Source of the DNA: Mucilaginibacter jinjuensis
GTDB taxonomy: Bacteria > Bacteroidota > Bacteroidia > Sphingobacteriales > Sphingobacteriaceae
Direction: 5' to 3'
DNA length: 64,000 bases
Assembly (NCBI RefSeq): GCF_028596025.1
Contig: NZ_CP117167.1
Span: forward strand, 4,712,001-4,776,000
A program made the translations under genes and the position numbers. The notes beneath the pieces are model-generated. The model had not been told where the DNA came from and did no database searches. It saw only the letters and a list, made by a program, of their open reading frames with translations. Shown here piece by piece: positions 36,304 through 45,312 of the stretch (positions are counted from its first letter, which is position 1; each line of letters opens with the position of its first letter).

Positions 36304-37122
36304 TTAATTGGTACTTATCCTTACCTTATACTCCTTAACCGCCCGTACTATTGAGCGTACAATGGCGTTCTGTCCTTCTTCAGAGTTCAGGTAATCTTCG
36401 TCCTCGGTATTATTAATAAAACCGGTCTCAACCAGTACAGCAGGCATACCGCTTTGGGCCAGCACCAGCACTCCTTGCTCCTTCACACCCAAACTATGGC
36501 GGTTATCGGTATCCTTAAACTGCTCATTTAATAAGCTCCCCAGCAAAATACTTTGCTTGCGGTATTTAAGCATATAGTTATTGAGGATAATAGCCGCAGC
36601 CGGTGAGTTAGGATCGTAATCACCATAACTCTCCTTGTAATTTTTTTCGATATAGATAGAAGCATTCTCACGGATAGCCTCGCGTTGTTCTTCACTCCTG
36701 TGGAAACCATAAACCAGCAACAATACGCCACGCTCTTTACTGCCCTTTGTTACGGGTGATGAGTTACAGTGGATAGAAATAAACAGGTTGGCTTTGTTTG
36801 AATTGGCGATGTGTGCGCGCTGCTTCAGCTCAACAAACGTATCTGTTCTGCGGGTAAGTATGGCGTTAATCTCAGGCATTTGCTCATGGAAAGCTTTTTC
36901 CAGCTTCAAAGCAATAGCCAATGCTACATTTTTTTCGACCGAATAAGCGCCATGTGCGCCTGGATCTTTCCCGCCGTGCCCGGCATCAATAATAATAGTG
37001 TGGAACCTGAACGGACTACCCTTTGTAGTATCTGCCTGTGATTTAAAACTGCAAAGGCCCGCAATAATAATGACTCCTGCAATGGAGCGAATAAATTTGA
37101 TAAGTTGATTAGATGGCGTCAT
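36304..37122 (-). CDS. N-acetylmuramoyl-L-alanine amidase (Amidase_3)
   Basis: 272 residues from the ATG at 37122; the longer form starts with TTG and is less likely. Hydrophobic N-terminal segment (export). Zinc ligands H49 (DAGHGG), E63 (SVEKN), H118 (SIHCN) and catalytic E232 (VETGF) are all present, so it should cut peptidoglycan between MurNAc and L-Ala. Insertion with KNYKESYGDYDPNSP between the last two motifs is the usual regulatory-helix area. A stand-alone gene. Confidence 0.92.
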   Translation of the reverse strand: MTPSNQLIKFIRSIAGVIIIAGLCSFKSQADTTKGSPFRFHTIIIDAGHGGKDPGAHGAYSVEKNVALAIALKLEKAFHEQMPEINAILTRRTDTFVELKQRAHIANSNKANLFISIHCNSSPVTKGSKERGVLLLVYGFHRSEEQREAIRENASIYIEKNYKESYGDYDPNSPAAAIILNNYMLKYRKQSILLGSLLNEQFKDTDNRHSLGVKEQGVLVLAQSGMPAVLVETGFINNTEDEDYLNSEEGQNAIVRSIVRAVKEYKVRISTN

Positions 37123-37140
37123 TTTAGAATACAGGTGCAA

Positions 37141-37470
37141 AAATGCTATAAAAAACTGGTTTTAAAAGTCTATAACCACTTATATATCAAATTGGCTACG
37201 TGTTTAACTCAATACTTACTTAAAAGTTTAGTAAGAGTTGATATTTTTTGAAACGCAGCGAAATTACCTGTGTCATTTAGTTAATAATGATAAAACCGAA
37301 CAGGTGCTGTTCAGTTTCGAACAGTTAAAAGATTGGATTCGATACAATAATCAGACAGTCAACAAGTTACACAATTGGCACATTTATTATAATAATGATG
37401 TGCGGATATGCAAATTTTGAATGAGCATCTGCACATCAGCATATTCGCACATCTGTACATTAATAGCGTT
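37141..37470. other. 330-bp intergenic region
   Basis: Divergent spacer between the amidase and the FtsX-type permease. It contains a 60-codon open frame (37238-37420, TTG start) with rather protein-like codons but no recognised family, and an inverted repeat just before the permease start. Treated as non-coding with doubt. Confidence 0.4.
37397..37453. repeat. 15-bp inverted repeat upstream of permease
   Basis: GATGTGCGGATATGC (37397-37411) and GCATATTCGCACATC (37439-37453) pair with one mismatch; the loop also contains CATCTGCACATC. The same CACATCTGCA motif occurs inside the 246-bp element at ~18800-18830, so this is a dispersed repeat. It ends 17 bases before the ATG. Confidence 0.7.
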
Positions 37471-39843
37471 ATGATTAAAAATTACTTCAAAATTGCCTGG
37501 CGCAACCTCATTAAAAATAAAGCGCACTCATTTATTAATATCCTGGGTCTTTCTGTTGGCCTGGCCTGTAGCCTGCTTATTTTGCTTTGGGTACAAAACG
37601 AGTTAAGCATGGATAATTTTCATAAAAACGGCAACAGGCTTTATACTGTTTATGAACGCCAGTATTACGACCATAAAATAGTAGGCCAGTATAATGTGCC
37701 CGGGCAGTTATCAGATGAGTTGAAGAAACAGATACCCGAAATACAATTTGCTTCAAATGAAGCCTGGCCAAGTTGGAATACCTTTCAGCTGGGCGATAAA
37801 ATAATTAAGTTTCAGGGTAATGCTGCAGGCGCCGATTACTTCCAAATGTTTAGTTACCCGTTTTTGCAAGGCGATGTAAAAACAGCACTAAACAGCCCAT
37901 CGGGCATTGCTATTTCCCGTAAAATGGCCAATGCATTTTTTGGTAGCCCGCAAGCGGCTATTGGTAAAACTATCCGGTACGAGAATAATAAAAACTTTAC
38001 CGTTACCGGCGTATATGAAAACCCACCTAATATCTCGACCGAGAAAGCTGATTATTTTATTAACTGGTACACCTTTTTAGAAGAACATACCTGGGCGAAA
38101 GATTGGGGGAACAACGGACCCAGCTGTTATATTATGTTAAGGGCCGATGCCAACCCTGCATCTGTTGAACGCAAACTAACCCACTTTTTAGATAACCTGA
38201 ACAAAGGACAGAAGAAAGGCACGTTTACTGAAGAATTGGGCATGCTGAAATATAGCAGCGTTTACCTGCACGGCAAGTTTACCGATGGTAAAATTGATGG
38301 TGGCCGCATAGAATATGTAAGGTTATTTAGTATAGTTGCCATTTTTATACTGTTGATAGCATGTATCAATTTCATGAACCTTACCACAGCCCGTTCTGTA
38401 AAACGGGCGCGCGAAATTGGCGTGCGCAAAGTTGTAGGTGCATTGCGCGGCTCTTTAATAAAACAGTTTATCGGCGAATCTTTGATGCTTACATCAATAG
38501 CGGTAATTATCGCATTATTGTTAGTGGTGCTTTTACTGCCTTTGTTTAATAGTATTACCCTAAAACAAATTGAGTTACCTTTTAATCAGCCTTTCTTTTG
38601 GTTAAATCTCGTTGCCTTAACTTTAATAACCGGTTTTATTGCCGGTAGCTATCCGGCTTTATTCCTGTCGTCATTTAATCCAATTAAGGTTTTAAAAGGA
38701 ACTTTAAAACTACAATGGGGTGCGATAATATTTCGTAAAGGACTGGTTATCTTTCAGTTTGTATTATCTATCGTTTTAATATTAGGCACCATTGTTATAT
38801 CGAGACAAATCAATTATATACAGTCTAAAAACCTGGGGTTTGATCGTGGTAACCTTGTTTACATTCCTATAAGCGGCGATTTAAAAACCAAGTATAATGT
38901 ATTTAAAACCGAAGCACTTAAAATGCCGGGCATCGAAGATGTAAGCCGTGTAAGCGACGACCCAACTGATATAGAAAACACAACCGGCGGCGTAAACTGG
39001 ACAGGTAAAGACCCTAACCTTAATATCGAATTTACCCAGGCGGTAGTAAGCTATGACTTTATCCGCACCATGAAATTAAAGATAGCGCAGGGCCGCGATT
39101 ATTCTAAAGAATTTGCAACTGATTCTGTTGGCTACATCCTTAATGAGGCGGCTTTAAAAAGAGTCGGTTATAAAAACCCGATAGGGCAACCGTTTATCCT
39201 TTGGGGCCACAAGGGTACTATTATCGGCATCGTAAAAGATTTTCATTTCATGTCTCTTCATGAGCAAATAAGGCCATTAGTTTTCCATCTCGATGAAGAA
39301 CATATTTACGGCAGTATTTTAATCCGTACCCAGCCCGGTAAAACCAAGCAAGCGCTGGCCGGTTTAGAAAGCTTGTGTAAAGAGATGAACCCTAACTTCC
39401 CTTTCAACTATAATTTTGCTGATGATGAGTATCTGAAACTATACCAGAATGAGCAGGTTATCGGTAAGTTGTCAAACGCCTTTGCCTTTCTGGCTATCTT
39501 TATTTCATGCCTCGGTTTATTAGGTTTGGCTATGTTTACTGCCGAACAGCGATTTAAAGAAATTGGGATCCGTAAGGTTTTGGGTGCAAGTGTGGGTTCG
39601 TTATTTACACTATTATCCAGCGAATTTTTGGTACTGGTATTTATCTCCCTGCTCATAGCTTCGCCTTTGGCATGGTTAGGGATGAGTAAATGGCTGGAGA
39701 ACTTTGCTTACCATGCCCCTATCCAATGGTGGATGTTTGTATTGGCAGCATTGGTTGCCTTGCTGATTACTTTAATTACCGTAAGCTTCCAGGCGGTTAA
39801 AGCGGCGTTGATTAACCCGGTGAAGAGTTTGAGAAGCGAATGA
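37471..39843 (+). CDS. ABC transporter permease, FtsX/MacB_PCD type
   Basis: 790 residues from the ATG at 37471 (MIKNYFKIAWRNL is the standard family start; the earlier in-frame start lies in a repeat). Two units, each with a MacB periplasmic-core domain and an FtsX permease part: TM1 ~20-42, TM2-4 ~285-400, TM5 ~425, TM6-8 ~665-780. The GIRKVLGAS and GVRKVVGA coupling loops that contact an ATPase are intact. No ATP-binding subunit is encoded nearby, so it pairs with a distant one. Bacteroidota carry many such permeases, often linked to antimicrobial peptide stress. Confidence 0.9.
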   Translation: MIKNYFKIAWRNLIKNKAHSFINILGLSVGLACSLLILLWVQNELSMDNFHKNGNRLYTVYERQYYDHKIVGQYNVPGQLSDELKKQIPEIQFASNEAWPSWNTFQLGDKIIKFQGNAAGADYFQMFSYPFLQGDVKTALNSPSGIAISRKMANAFFGSPQAAIGKTIRYENNKNFTVTGVYENPPNISTEKADYFINWYTFLEEHTWAKDWGNNGPSCYIMLRADANPASVERKLTHFLDNLNKGQKKGTFTEELGMLKYSSVYLHGKFTDGKIDGGRIEYVRLFSIVAIFILLIACINFMNLTTARSVKRAREIGVRKVVGALRGSLIKQFIGESLMLTSIAVIIALLLVVLLLPLFNSITLKQIELPFNQPFFWLNLVALTLITGFIAGSYPALFLSSFNPIKVLKGTLKLQWGAIIFRKGLVIFQFVLSIVLILGTIVISRQINYIQSKNLGFDRGNLVYIPISGDLKTKYNVFKTEALKMPGIEDVSRVSDDPTDIENTTGGVNWTGKDPNLNIEFTQAVVSYDFIRTMKLKIAQGRDYSKEFATDSVGYILNEAALKRVGYKNPIGQPFILWGHKGTIIGIVKDFHFMSLHEQIRPLVFHLDEEHIYGSILIRTQPGKTKQALAGLESLCKEMNPNFPFNYNFADDEYLKLYQNEQVIGKLSNAFAFLAIFISCLGLLGLAMFTAEQRFKEIGIRKVLGASVGSLFTLLSSEFLVLVFISLLIASPLAWLGMSKWLENFAYHAPIQWWMFVLAALVALLITLITVSFQAVKAALINPVKSLRSE

Positions 39844-39845
39844 TT

Positions 39846-40020
39846 AATTTGTCGATTTGTTAATTCGGCAATTTGTTAATGCTTAATCAATTTGACAATT
39901 TGTTGATTCGGCAATTTGTTAATGCTTTAGTTAGTATGTCGATTTGCTAACATTTGTATTTGTTGAACTTTCTCAGTTCTCAATTGACAAATTAGCAAAT
40001 CGACATATTGTCAAATTAAC
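39846..40020. repeat. AT-rich direct and inverted repeat array between convergent genes
   Basis: Two direct copies of GATTTGTTAATTCGGCAATTT-like units (39852-39885 and 39899-39926 approximately), then ATGTCGATTTGCTAA (39937-39951), followed by its inverted counterpart TTAGCAAATCGACATA near 39990-40005. It probably folds into a long hairpin and may act as a two-way transcription stop. Confidence 0.7.
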
Positions 40021-40023
40021 TAA

Positions 40024-40971
40024 TTATTTTAACAGCACCCTTGTCGCCCCGAAACCGAATTTCTCTTTCTGGGCATCCATAAAGGTTTGTACCTTTTGGT
40101 TGCGGCCAAGCAGTTTGTGGATCTCATGCCTTAGTATCCCATTGCCTGCGCCGTGTATAAACACGATAGATGGCATCTGGTGTACAATGGCGGCATCCAG
40201 CATTTTGCGGAAGTGATTCAGTTGGATCTGCAATATCTCGCTGCTATCTAAAAACTGGAAATCGTCGCGCAGTTTTTCAATGTGCAGGTCAACATCGTGC
40301 AGGGGTTTATCGAGGTCTATTTTTTCTTCGGCAAGCTTAAAGAAGCTTTCTTTTAACTTCTGCGGATCGATAACCAACTCGGTTTCATCCAGGCGGATTA
40401 GCCAACCTGCCTGTTTTAATACCGGCACTGTTTTCTTTGTTCCGGCAAAATCTTTGGCTTTAAATTTTTCAGTAAACAGTATTGGCTTTTGTGGCTTTAC
40501 CTGCTGCTTGGTATAAAATAATACCTGCAAATCAAAAGTAGGCCAAAGCTGTATATCTGCCAGTTGGGCGGCATACATATCCACACTCGAGTTTGGTGCA
40601 ATAATGCCCGAAAACTCGCCTTTATATTTATCCTGGCTTTGCGTAGTCAGCGTAGCCAACAACTCGAACGAAGTTTCATTAACCAAATGAAAATGCACTA
40701 CCGAAGCTGCACGCGCATCGCTCACTACAGCCAGGTGCACACCATGCTGTACAAAAGCTGCGGTTGATTGTGCCGTTGTTGATGAGCTTTCTTCTGCCCC
40801 GCCCCCACCTGCATGGTGGCCATGCACAGAGGTTACTTTGGTGGCCAGTACCGGTATTTCGAAATCGTCATCGCCGGTAACGCCAATCATTTGCTCATCA
40901 AAAATACGGGTAACATACCCTTCGCGTCTTTCATCTACAAAACGCACAAAATCGCCAAGTTTCCACTTCAT
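40024..40971 (-). CDS. DUF2027 and Smr domain protein (MutS2-like nuclease domain)
   Basis: 315 residues. N-terminal DUF2027 with an SH3-like start (GDFVRFVDERREGYVTRI) and a histidine/glycine linker; C-terminal Smr domain (~235-315) with the DLHIEKL and HGAGNGILRHEIHKLL motifs of the MutS2/SmrB endonuclease class, where the HGxGxG loop is catalytic. Smr domains cut RNA (for example at collided ribosomes) or branched DNA. The Bacteroidota DUF2027-Smr fusion is common but not functionally assigned. Confidence 0.88.
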   Translation of the reverse strand: MKWKLGDFVRFVDERREGYVTRIFDEQMIGVTGDDDFEIPVLATKVTSVHGHHAGGGGAEESSSTTAQSTAAFVQHGVHLAVVSDARAASVVHFHLVNETSFELLATLTTQSQDKYKGEFSGIIAPNSSVDMYAAQLADIQLWPTFDLQVLFYTKQQVKPQKPILFTEKFKAKDFAGTKKTVPVLKQAGWLIRLDETELVIDPQKLKESFFKLAEEKIDLDKPLHDVDLHIEKLRDDFQFLDSSEILQIQLNHFRKMLDAAIVHQMPSIVFIHGAGNGILRHEIHKLLGRNQKVQTFMDAQKEKFGFGATRVLLK

Positions 40972-40996
40972 CTGGCTACAAAGTAACGGATTTTAT

Positions 40997-41242
40997 TTAA
41001 GCGTTGCGATTGGTAATGGCCGCACCCATTTTTTCAATGGTTTCTTCGGGCAGGTTACCGGCATGCTGTTCCCAATAATCGGGCTCATCAAAAGTTTTTA
41101 CAATGGTACAGATATGCTCATTATTTTGCACTACAATAAAGGTTTCGTTGCAGGGTAACACAAGTAAGTTGGTTTCTTCACCGTTCTCGTACAAATCGAA
41201 CGAGATGTGGAACGACCCACCGGGCCGGTTATGCTGATTCAT
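40997..41242 (-). CDS. Small conserved-type hypothetical protein
   Basis: 81 residues, soluble, acidic, with two cysteines (LPCNETF, EHICTIV). No family recognised. It starts upstream of and ends 25 bases before the DUF2027-Smr gene on the same strand, so the two are probably co-transcribed. Codon use resembles neighbours, which supports a real gene. Confidence 0.6.
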   Translation of the reverse strand: MNQHNRPGGSFHISFDLYENGEETNLLVLPCNETFIVVQNNEHICTIVKTFDEPDYWEQHAGNLPEETIEKMGAAITNRNA

Positions 41243-41444
41243 ATTTAAGATGTTGGGGTCGCTTTTCGCAGAATACTACAGCAAAAGTAGGAGTGTTGTT
41301 GATTTTTAACAAGAATTTTACAGAAAACCTTACAACCTGCAAATTGTATTAAGTTGAAAATTAGCGGGATGCATTCGCTACCTTTAACATATAATTAAAT
41401 ATTCGCTGATACTTTTTTAACAGTTAAATTAAAGCAACTAAACC

Positions 41445-41963
41445 ATGGAAACAACACCACACAAGGCATCAAGTCCCGAAATACAAAAAGAGCTTTTTAT
41501 TTATTATCTCAATAAAATTTACGACGGCAAACTATATTTAAATGAACAACTGCCCCTTGTAATTAAGAAAACAAAATTAAAAGTTTTACAATTAGCGCTC
41601 GAGGAATTGCTAAAGGATGTAAAAACGCAGATAAACCGCATGGAGGAGATCTACGCAATGCTGAACGTAACCCCTACCGAAATTACAGATGCGCCGATTA
41701 AAACCATCATTCAAAATGCCTGCGACCTGCGCAACAACCCCGATTCGGTAATTGTAAACGATATGGACATTATGGTACACATGCAATTGGTTGAACACGT
41801 AAACATTATATCGTACCGAATGCTGCGCCGCCTGGCTTCATTGTTAAATTATAAAAAGATTGAACAGTTGATGGTGGAATGTTTTGATGAGTCGCGCGAT
41901 GACGATAAACTGTTCCTGATGATTGCGGATGAATACCTCGGCGCGCCAAACCAGGTATTATGA
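41445..41963 (+). CDS. DUF892 (YciE/YciF-type) ferritin-like protein
   Basis: 172 residues forming a four-helix bundle of the PF05974 family: ELFIYYLNKIYDGKLYLNEQLP is the typical first helix, with Glu/His ligands further on (LEELL, MVHMQLVEHVN, DEYLG). Proteins of this family are induced by osmotic and envelope stress. Single gene with a terminator. The next gene (YtxH) is also a stress type. Confidence 0.82.
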   Translation: METTPHKASSPEIQKELFIYYLNKIYDGKLYLNEQLPLVIKKTKLKVLQLALEELLKDVKTQINRMEEIYAMLNVTPTEITDAPIKTIIQNACDLRNNPDSVIVNDMDIMVHMQLVEHVNIISYRMLRRLASLLNYKKIEQLMVECFDESRDDDKLFLMIADEYLGAPNQVL

Positions 41964-41969
41964 AAAAGA

Positions 41970-41998
41970 AAAGCCGGGTCCTAAGATCCGGCTTTCAT
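41970..41998 (+). terminator. Rho-independent terminator
   Basis: 11-bp stem (41970-41980 with 41985-41995, one G-U), 4-base loop, short T tail. Confidence 0.75.
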
Positions 41999-42110
41999 TC
42001 ATAGTCATTTAATACCCCTATTAAAATAACTATCACAAAGAAATGAAAAATATTTAGAATTTACAACCCACTGCTTTAACATTTCCGTTACTTTATTAAA
42101 AAATTACAAC

Positions 42111-42136
42111 AAAAAAAGCCCCGGCATGCCGGGGCC
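42111..42136 (-). terminator. Rho-independent terminator for YtxH gene
   Basis: Perfect GCCCCGGC/GCCGGGGC stem (42118-42135); on the minus strand seven T follow. Confidence 0.9.
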
Positions 42137-42157
42137 ATCTTTATACGGTAAAATATG

Positions 42158-42511
42158 TTATGCCTGTTGGATAGAGTTATTCCAATCATTAGCAGTACTT
42201 TTCACTTTATCTTTAGCTTCATCAGCTTTGGCTTGTGCAGCATCAACAGCTTCATCTTTGTAATCGTTAGCATCGCCAACAATACCGTTAAATTTCGATT
42301 TTGCTTTATCAACTACACTGCTGGTGTAATCTTTAACATCGCCAACGGTGTTTTGCGCCTGATTTTTTGCTTTCTCAAATAAATCGTTCACATAATCGGC
42401 AATGTCTTCACGTAATTCGCTTCCGCTTTCGGGGGCCAATAATAAACCTATCGCGGCACCCGCCGCAGCACCCACTAAAAGCGCTGCTATTACTTTGGTT
42501 TGATCTTTCAT
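42158..42511 (-). CDS. YtxH-domain general stress protein
   Basis: 117 residues: N-terminal glycine-zipper membrane segment (AALLVGAAAGAAIGLLLAP, ~8-27) followed by a long amphipathic helix with repeated D/K/A segments (LEA-like: VDKAKSKF, AAQAKADEAKDKVKS). Matches the YtxH family, linked to desiccation and general stress. Lies between DUF892 and a PAS kinase. Confidence 0.88.
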   Translation of the reverse strand: MKDQTKVIAALLVGAAAGAAIGLLLAPESGSELREDIADYVNDLFEKAKNQAQNTVGDVKDYTSSVVDKAKSKFNGIVGDANDYKDEAVDAAQAKADEAKDKVKSTANDWNNSIQQA

Positions 42512-42648
42512 ATCGTTTTACTTTTAAGTAGATGATTCTCTAAGTTAACAAAATACAGAGGCCACTGTTTAAGTTAAATGAAATTAGTTGAAAAGAGGAC
42601 TTAAGGATGAAAGACAATAGACAAAGGACTGATGTTGGAGAAGATAGC

Positions 42649-42743
42649 TTATAGTTGATGGTTCATAGATCATAGCAAGATAAACAGTTCATAAATTATA
42701 GTTGATAAGCAGCTCACTATGATCTATGAACCATCAACTATAA
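42649..42743. repeat. 27-bp perfect inverted repeat overlapping a kinase stop codon
   Basis: Arms 42649-42675 and 42717-42743 are perfect reverse complements with a 41-base loop. The right arm contains the last two codons and the TGA stop of the PAS kinase gene. A related copy lies upstream of the same gene at 44581-44650. Confidence 0.9.
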
Positions 42744-44542
42744 ACTACCGGCAACTCAAATGAGAAGAATGATCCTTTTCCTTTTTCGCTATCAACCCAA
42801 ATGCGGCCGCTATGCCTGCGGATAATCTCTGAGGCTACAAACAGCCCAATACCAAATCCCGAAAAAGTTTGCTCATTACGGCCTTCAACCCGATAAAAAC
42901 GGTTGAAAATTTTATCCTGTTCCTCTTTGCCAATGCCGATGCCATAATCATGAACTGTTACACGTACCTGGCCATCTATATTTCTGATGAGTACATCAAT
43001 GCGGTCTGTTTCGGGCGAGTATTTGATGGCATTGGTAAGCAAATTGGTAATCACCTGGGCAATTCGGTCGCGGTCAGCATAAACAGAAAGCCTTGCGTCC
43101 TCTTCAAGCACAATATCATGCCTTTGGGCTGTATATTGAACTTCATCGATGCATTCTTTCAGCAAATCGTTCATCACAAAAACCTCGCTGTTAAGGCTTA
43201 ATCTGCCGCTTTCTATCTTCGATACGTCCAGTAAATCGGTTATCAGGCGGGTAAGTTTGTTGATCTGCTTGTTTACAGTAGTCAACGATTTTTTGAGGAA
43301 TTCATCATCGTCCTCATTCTTATAAATATTGAGCAATAACTGCACATAAGCTTTCATTGAAGTAATAGGCGTTTTCAACTCATGGCTGGCCATACCTATA
43401 AATTCGTTCTTAATCTGCTCATGTTCCTTGGTTTCGGTAATATCCATGCCCGAACCGATATACCCTTCAAACTCACCGTCGGGCGAGTACCGGGGTACCG
43501 ATTTCATGCCGATAAAACGATAAACATCATCGTAACGCTTCAGTCTGAACTCGAGATAATAAGGTTCCCTTTTCTCAAAAGCGACACTATATATGTTATA
43601 AACCTTTTCTGCATCTTCCGGGTGCAGTTCTTCTGTTTCGGTGGTATTAACAGATTCTTCGAAACTTTTTCCCGTAAACTCGAGCCAACTCCTGTTAAAG
43701 AAAATAGTTTTGCCGCTGGTATCGGCCATCCAAATAAATACAGGAGCCGAGTCAGCGATCTTACGGAAACGTTCTTCGCTTTCTTTCAGGTGGCGTTCTG
43801 TTTCCTTCCGTTCGGTAATATCCATGCACGAGCCCACGTACCCTTCAAATTCACCTTCGGCAGAATAACGGGGCTTACCGGTTGCCGCAATCCATTGTAA
43901 ATGCCCATCGGCACGGATAATCCTGAAATCGATATTATAAATCTTTTTAGCAGCAAAGTATAAAGCAAAGCGATGGAATACGTGTTCGCGGTCTTCTTCT
44001 ACCACACTGTTTAGCCATCCCCTACCCAAATGTGCTTCGGCAGGCTTGCCGGTCCAGCGCACCCAGGCTTCGCTAACGTAGGTAATATCACCGTTTACAT
44101 TAATCATCCAAAGTGCGGTTGCTGCTGCTTCGGTAACACTTTTTAATACCAGTTCTTGTTGGGCAAGGCGGGTTAGCGTTACTACCCTGTTAGTTACATC
44201 GAGGCCGGTAACCAAAACACCATTTATCACCCCCGTATCATCACGATTGGGCGAAAAAACGAAATCGAAATATGCTGTATAATTATTACCGTTATTGAGC
44301 CAGTCGGCCTCGGCAGCGTAGCTGTAGTGATAAACCGTTTCGCCCCGCTCGAAAACCCGGGCCGATACATCGTTCCAATAGCGATAAAAAACGGACCAAA
44401 CCTCATTAAGCGGTTTACCCTGAATATCAGCATGGCCTAATACCTTTATAAATGCAGGATTAAATACTTCAAAGATCCCTTCACGGCCTTTCAAAATTGC
44501 CAACGGAGCAGGGTTTTGCGCGAAAAGGTTTAGCAACTGCAT
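42734..44542 (-). CDS. PAS-domain sensor histidine kinase
   Basis: 602 residues, no membrane helix. Three PAS units (~5-120, ~135-250, ~257-372; the last two with the PRYS-GEFEGYxGSxMDIT PAC ending), HisKA with H387 in ASHELKTP, HATPase with GIGIGKEE and GFGIGLFVA G-boxes. A cytoplasmic sensor of redox, light or small molecules; ligand not predictable. No response regulator is encoded nearby. Both flanks carry copies of the same hairpin repeat, and the C-terminal VYS-stop is repeat-encoded. Confidence 0.92.
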   Translation of the reverse strand: MQLLNLFAQNPAPLAILKGREGIFEVFNPAFIKVLGHADIQGKPLNEVWSVFYRYWNDVSARVFERGETVYHYSYAAEADWLNNGNNYTAYFDFVFSPNRDDTGVINGVLVTGLDVTNRVVTLTRLAQQELVLKSVTEAAATALWMINVNGDITYVSEAWVRWTGKPAEAHLGRGWLNSVVEEDREHVFHRFALYFAAKKIYNIDFRIIRADGHLQWIAATGKPRYSAEGEFEGYVGSCMDITERKETERHLKESEERFRKIADSAPVFIWMADTSGKTIFFNRSWLEFTGKSFEESVNTTETEELHPEDAEKVYNIYSVAFEKREPYYLEFRLKRYDDVYRFIGMKSVPRYSPDGEFEGYIGSGMDITETKEHEQIKNEFIGMASHELKTPITSMKAYVQLLLNIYKNEDDDEFLKKSLTTVNKQINKLTRLITDLLDVSKIESGRLSLNSEVFVMNDLLKECIDEVQYTAQRHDIVLEEDARLSVYADRDRIAQVITNLLTNAIKYSPETDRIDVLIRNIDGQVRVTVHDYGIGIGKEEQDKIFNRFYRVEGRNEQTFSGFGIGLFVASEIIRRHSGRIWVDSEKGKGSFFSFELPVVYS

Positions 44543-44580
44543 ACTTTGGCTTTTTGATTGTATTTGGTGGCTTCTTTAGT

Positions 44581-44650
44581 TTATAGTTAATGGTTCATAG
44601 ATCATAGTCGGGGGCACGATGCTTATTTCTACAATGAACTATTAACTATC
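44581..44650. repeat. Second copy of the hairpin repeat, upstream of the PAS kinase
   Basis: 44581-44607 matches 42649-42675 with one substitution. ATAGTTAATGGTTCAT (44583-44598) pairs with ATGAACTATTAACTAT (44633-44648) with one mismatch, so this copy also folds. Confidence 0.8.
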
Positions 44651-44865
44651 AATCATGAATTAACTAATTTCATCAAAATTATCTCAATAACAATAATTTA
44701 ATTAAAAGGAAAACATAGCGATATTAGTGCCTCTATTAAATGTAGGTATTATTTAATTAGCAACATTCAAATATCCACAGTAAATACGAATAATGGGGTG
44801 TAATGGTTTACCTTCATAAACCTTAAAACACCCAACAACCTAAGGCACCGAATTGTTACCATTAA

Positions 44866-44874
44866 TAGCTTTGC
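44866..44874 (+). promoter_or_regulatory. TAGCTTTGC, possible -7 promoter element
   Basis: Exact TAnnTTTGC match 44 bases before the start of the next gene. No TTTG at the proper -33 distance, so only half of the consensus is present. Confidence 0.4.
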
Positions 44875-44917
44875 TTTATGTTTTAATATTATAATTTTAC
44901 TTCAACAAGATAACAAG

Positions 44918-45283
44918 ATGAAAAAATTAGTGATAATATGCCTGCTGGTTGTAGCAGGTGCAATTAAAGGATTTGCACAAACAAAAATTGAGGCCAAAGA
45001 TGCTGCAAAACACATTAACGAAACTGTAATGGTTTGCGATAAAATTGTTGACGGCAGGTATTTCGATAACTCGAAAACAACATTGCTTAACGTTGGCGCA
45101 CCACATCCTAACGAACTGCTTACTGTGGTTATTAAAGGCGATGACCGTAAAAAATTTACCGGCGAACCTGAAACTATTTTTTTAAACAAGAAAGTTTGTA
45201 TTACCGGCAAAATAATTGATTACAAAGGCAAGCCAGAAATTATTGTTACCGAGACTTCGCAGCTTACGCTGGATAAGAACTAA
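44918..45283 (+). CDS. Secreted OB-fold-like protein
   Basis: 121 residues with a signal peptide (cut after GFAQ). The mature part fits a small OB-fold: ETVMVCDKIVDGRYF, the LLTVVIKGDDRKKF core and KVCITGKIIDYKGKPEIIV, the last matching the strand pattern of tRNA-anti-like / bacterial OB-fold proteins. Two cysteines (MVCDK, KVCIT) could form a disulphide. Role unknown; a periplasmic binding protein is likely. Terminator follows. Confidence 0.7.
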   Translation: MKKLVIICLLVVAGAIKGFAQTKIEAKDAAKHINETVMVCDKIVDGRYFDNSKTTLLNVGAPHPNELLTVVIKGDDRKKFTGEPETIFLNKKVCITGKIIDYKGKPEIIVTETSQLTLDKN

Positions 45284-45312
45284 GAGATAAGATTAAATAG
45301 TAGAAATATGAG

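Noticed and set aside
43382..43900. 172-codon plus-strand open frame
   Set aside because: Antisense shadow of the PAS repeats of the kinase; no own start context or family.
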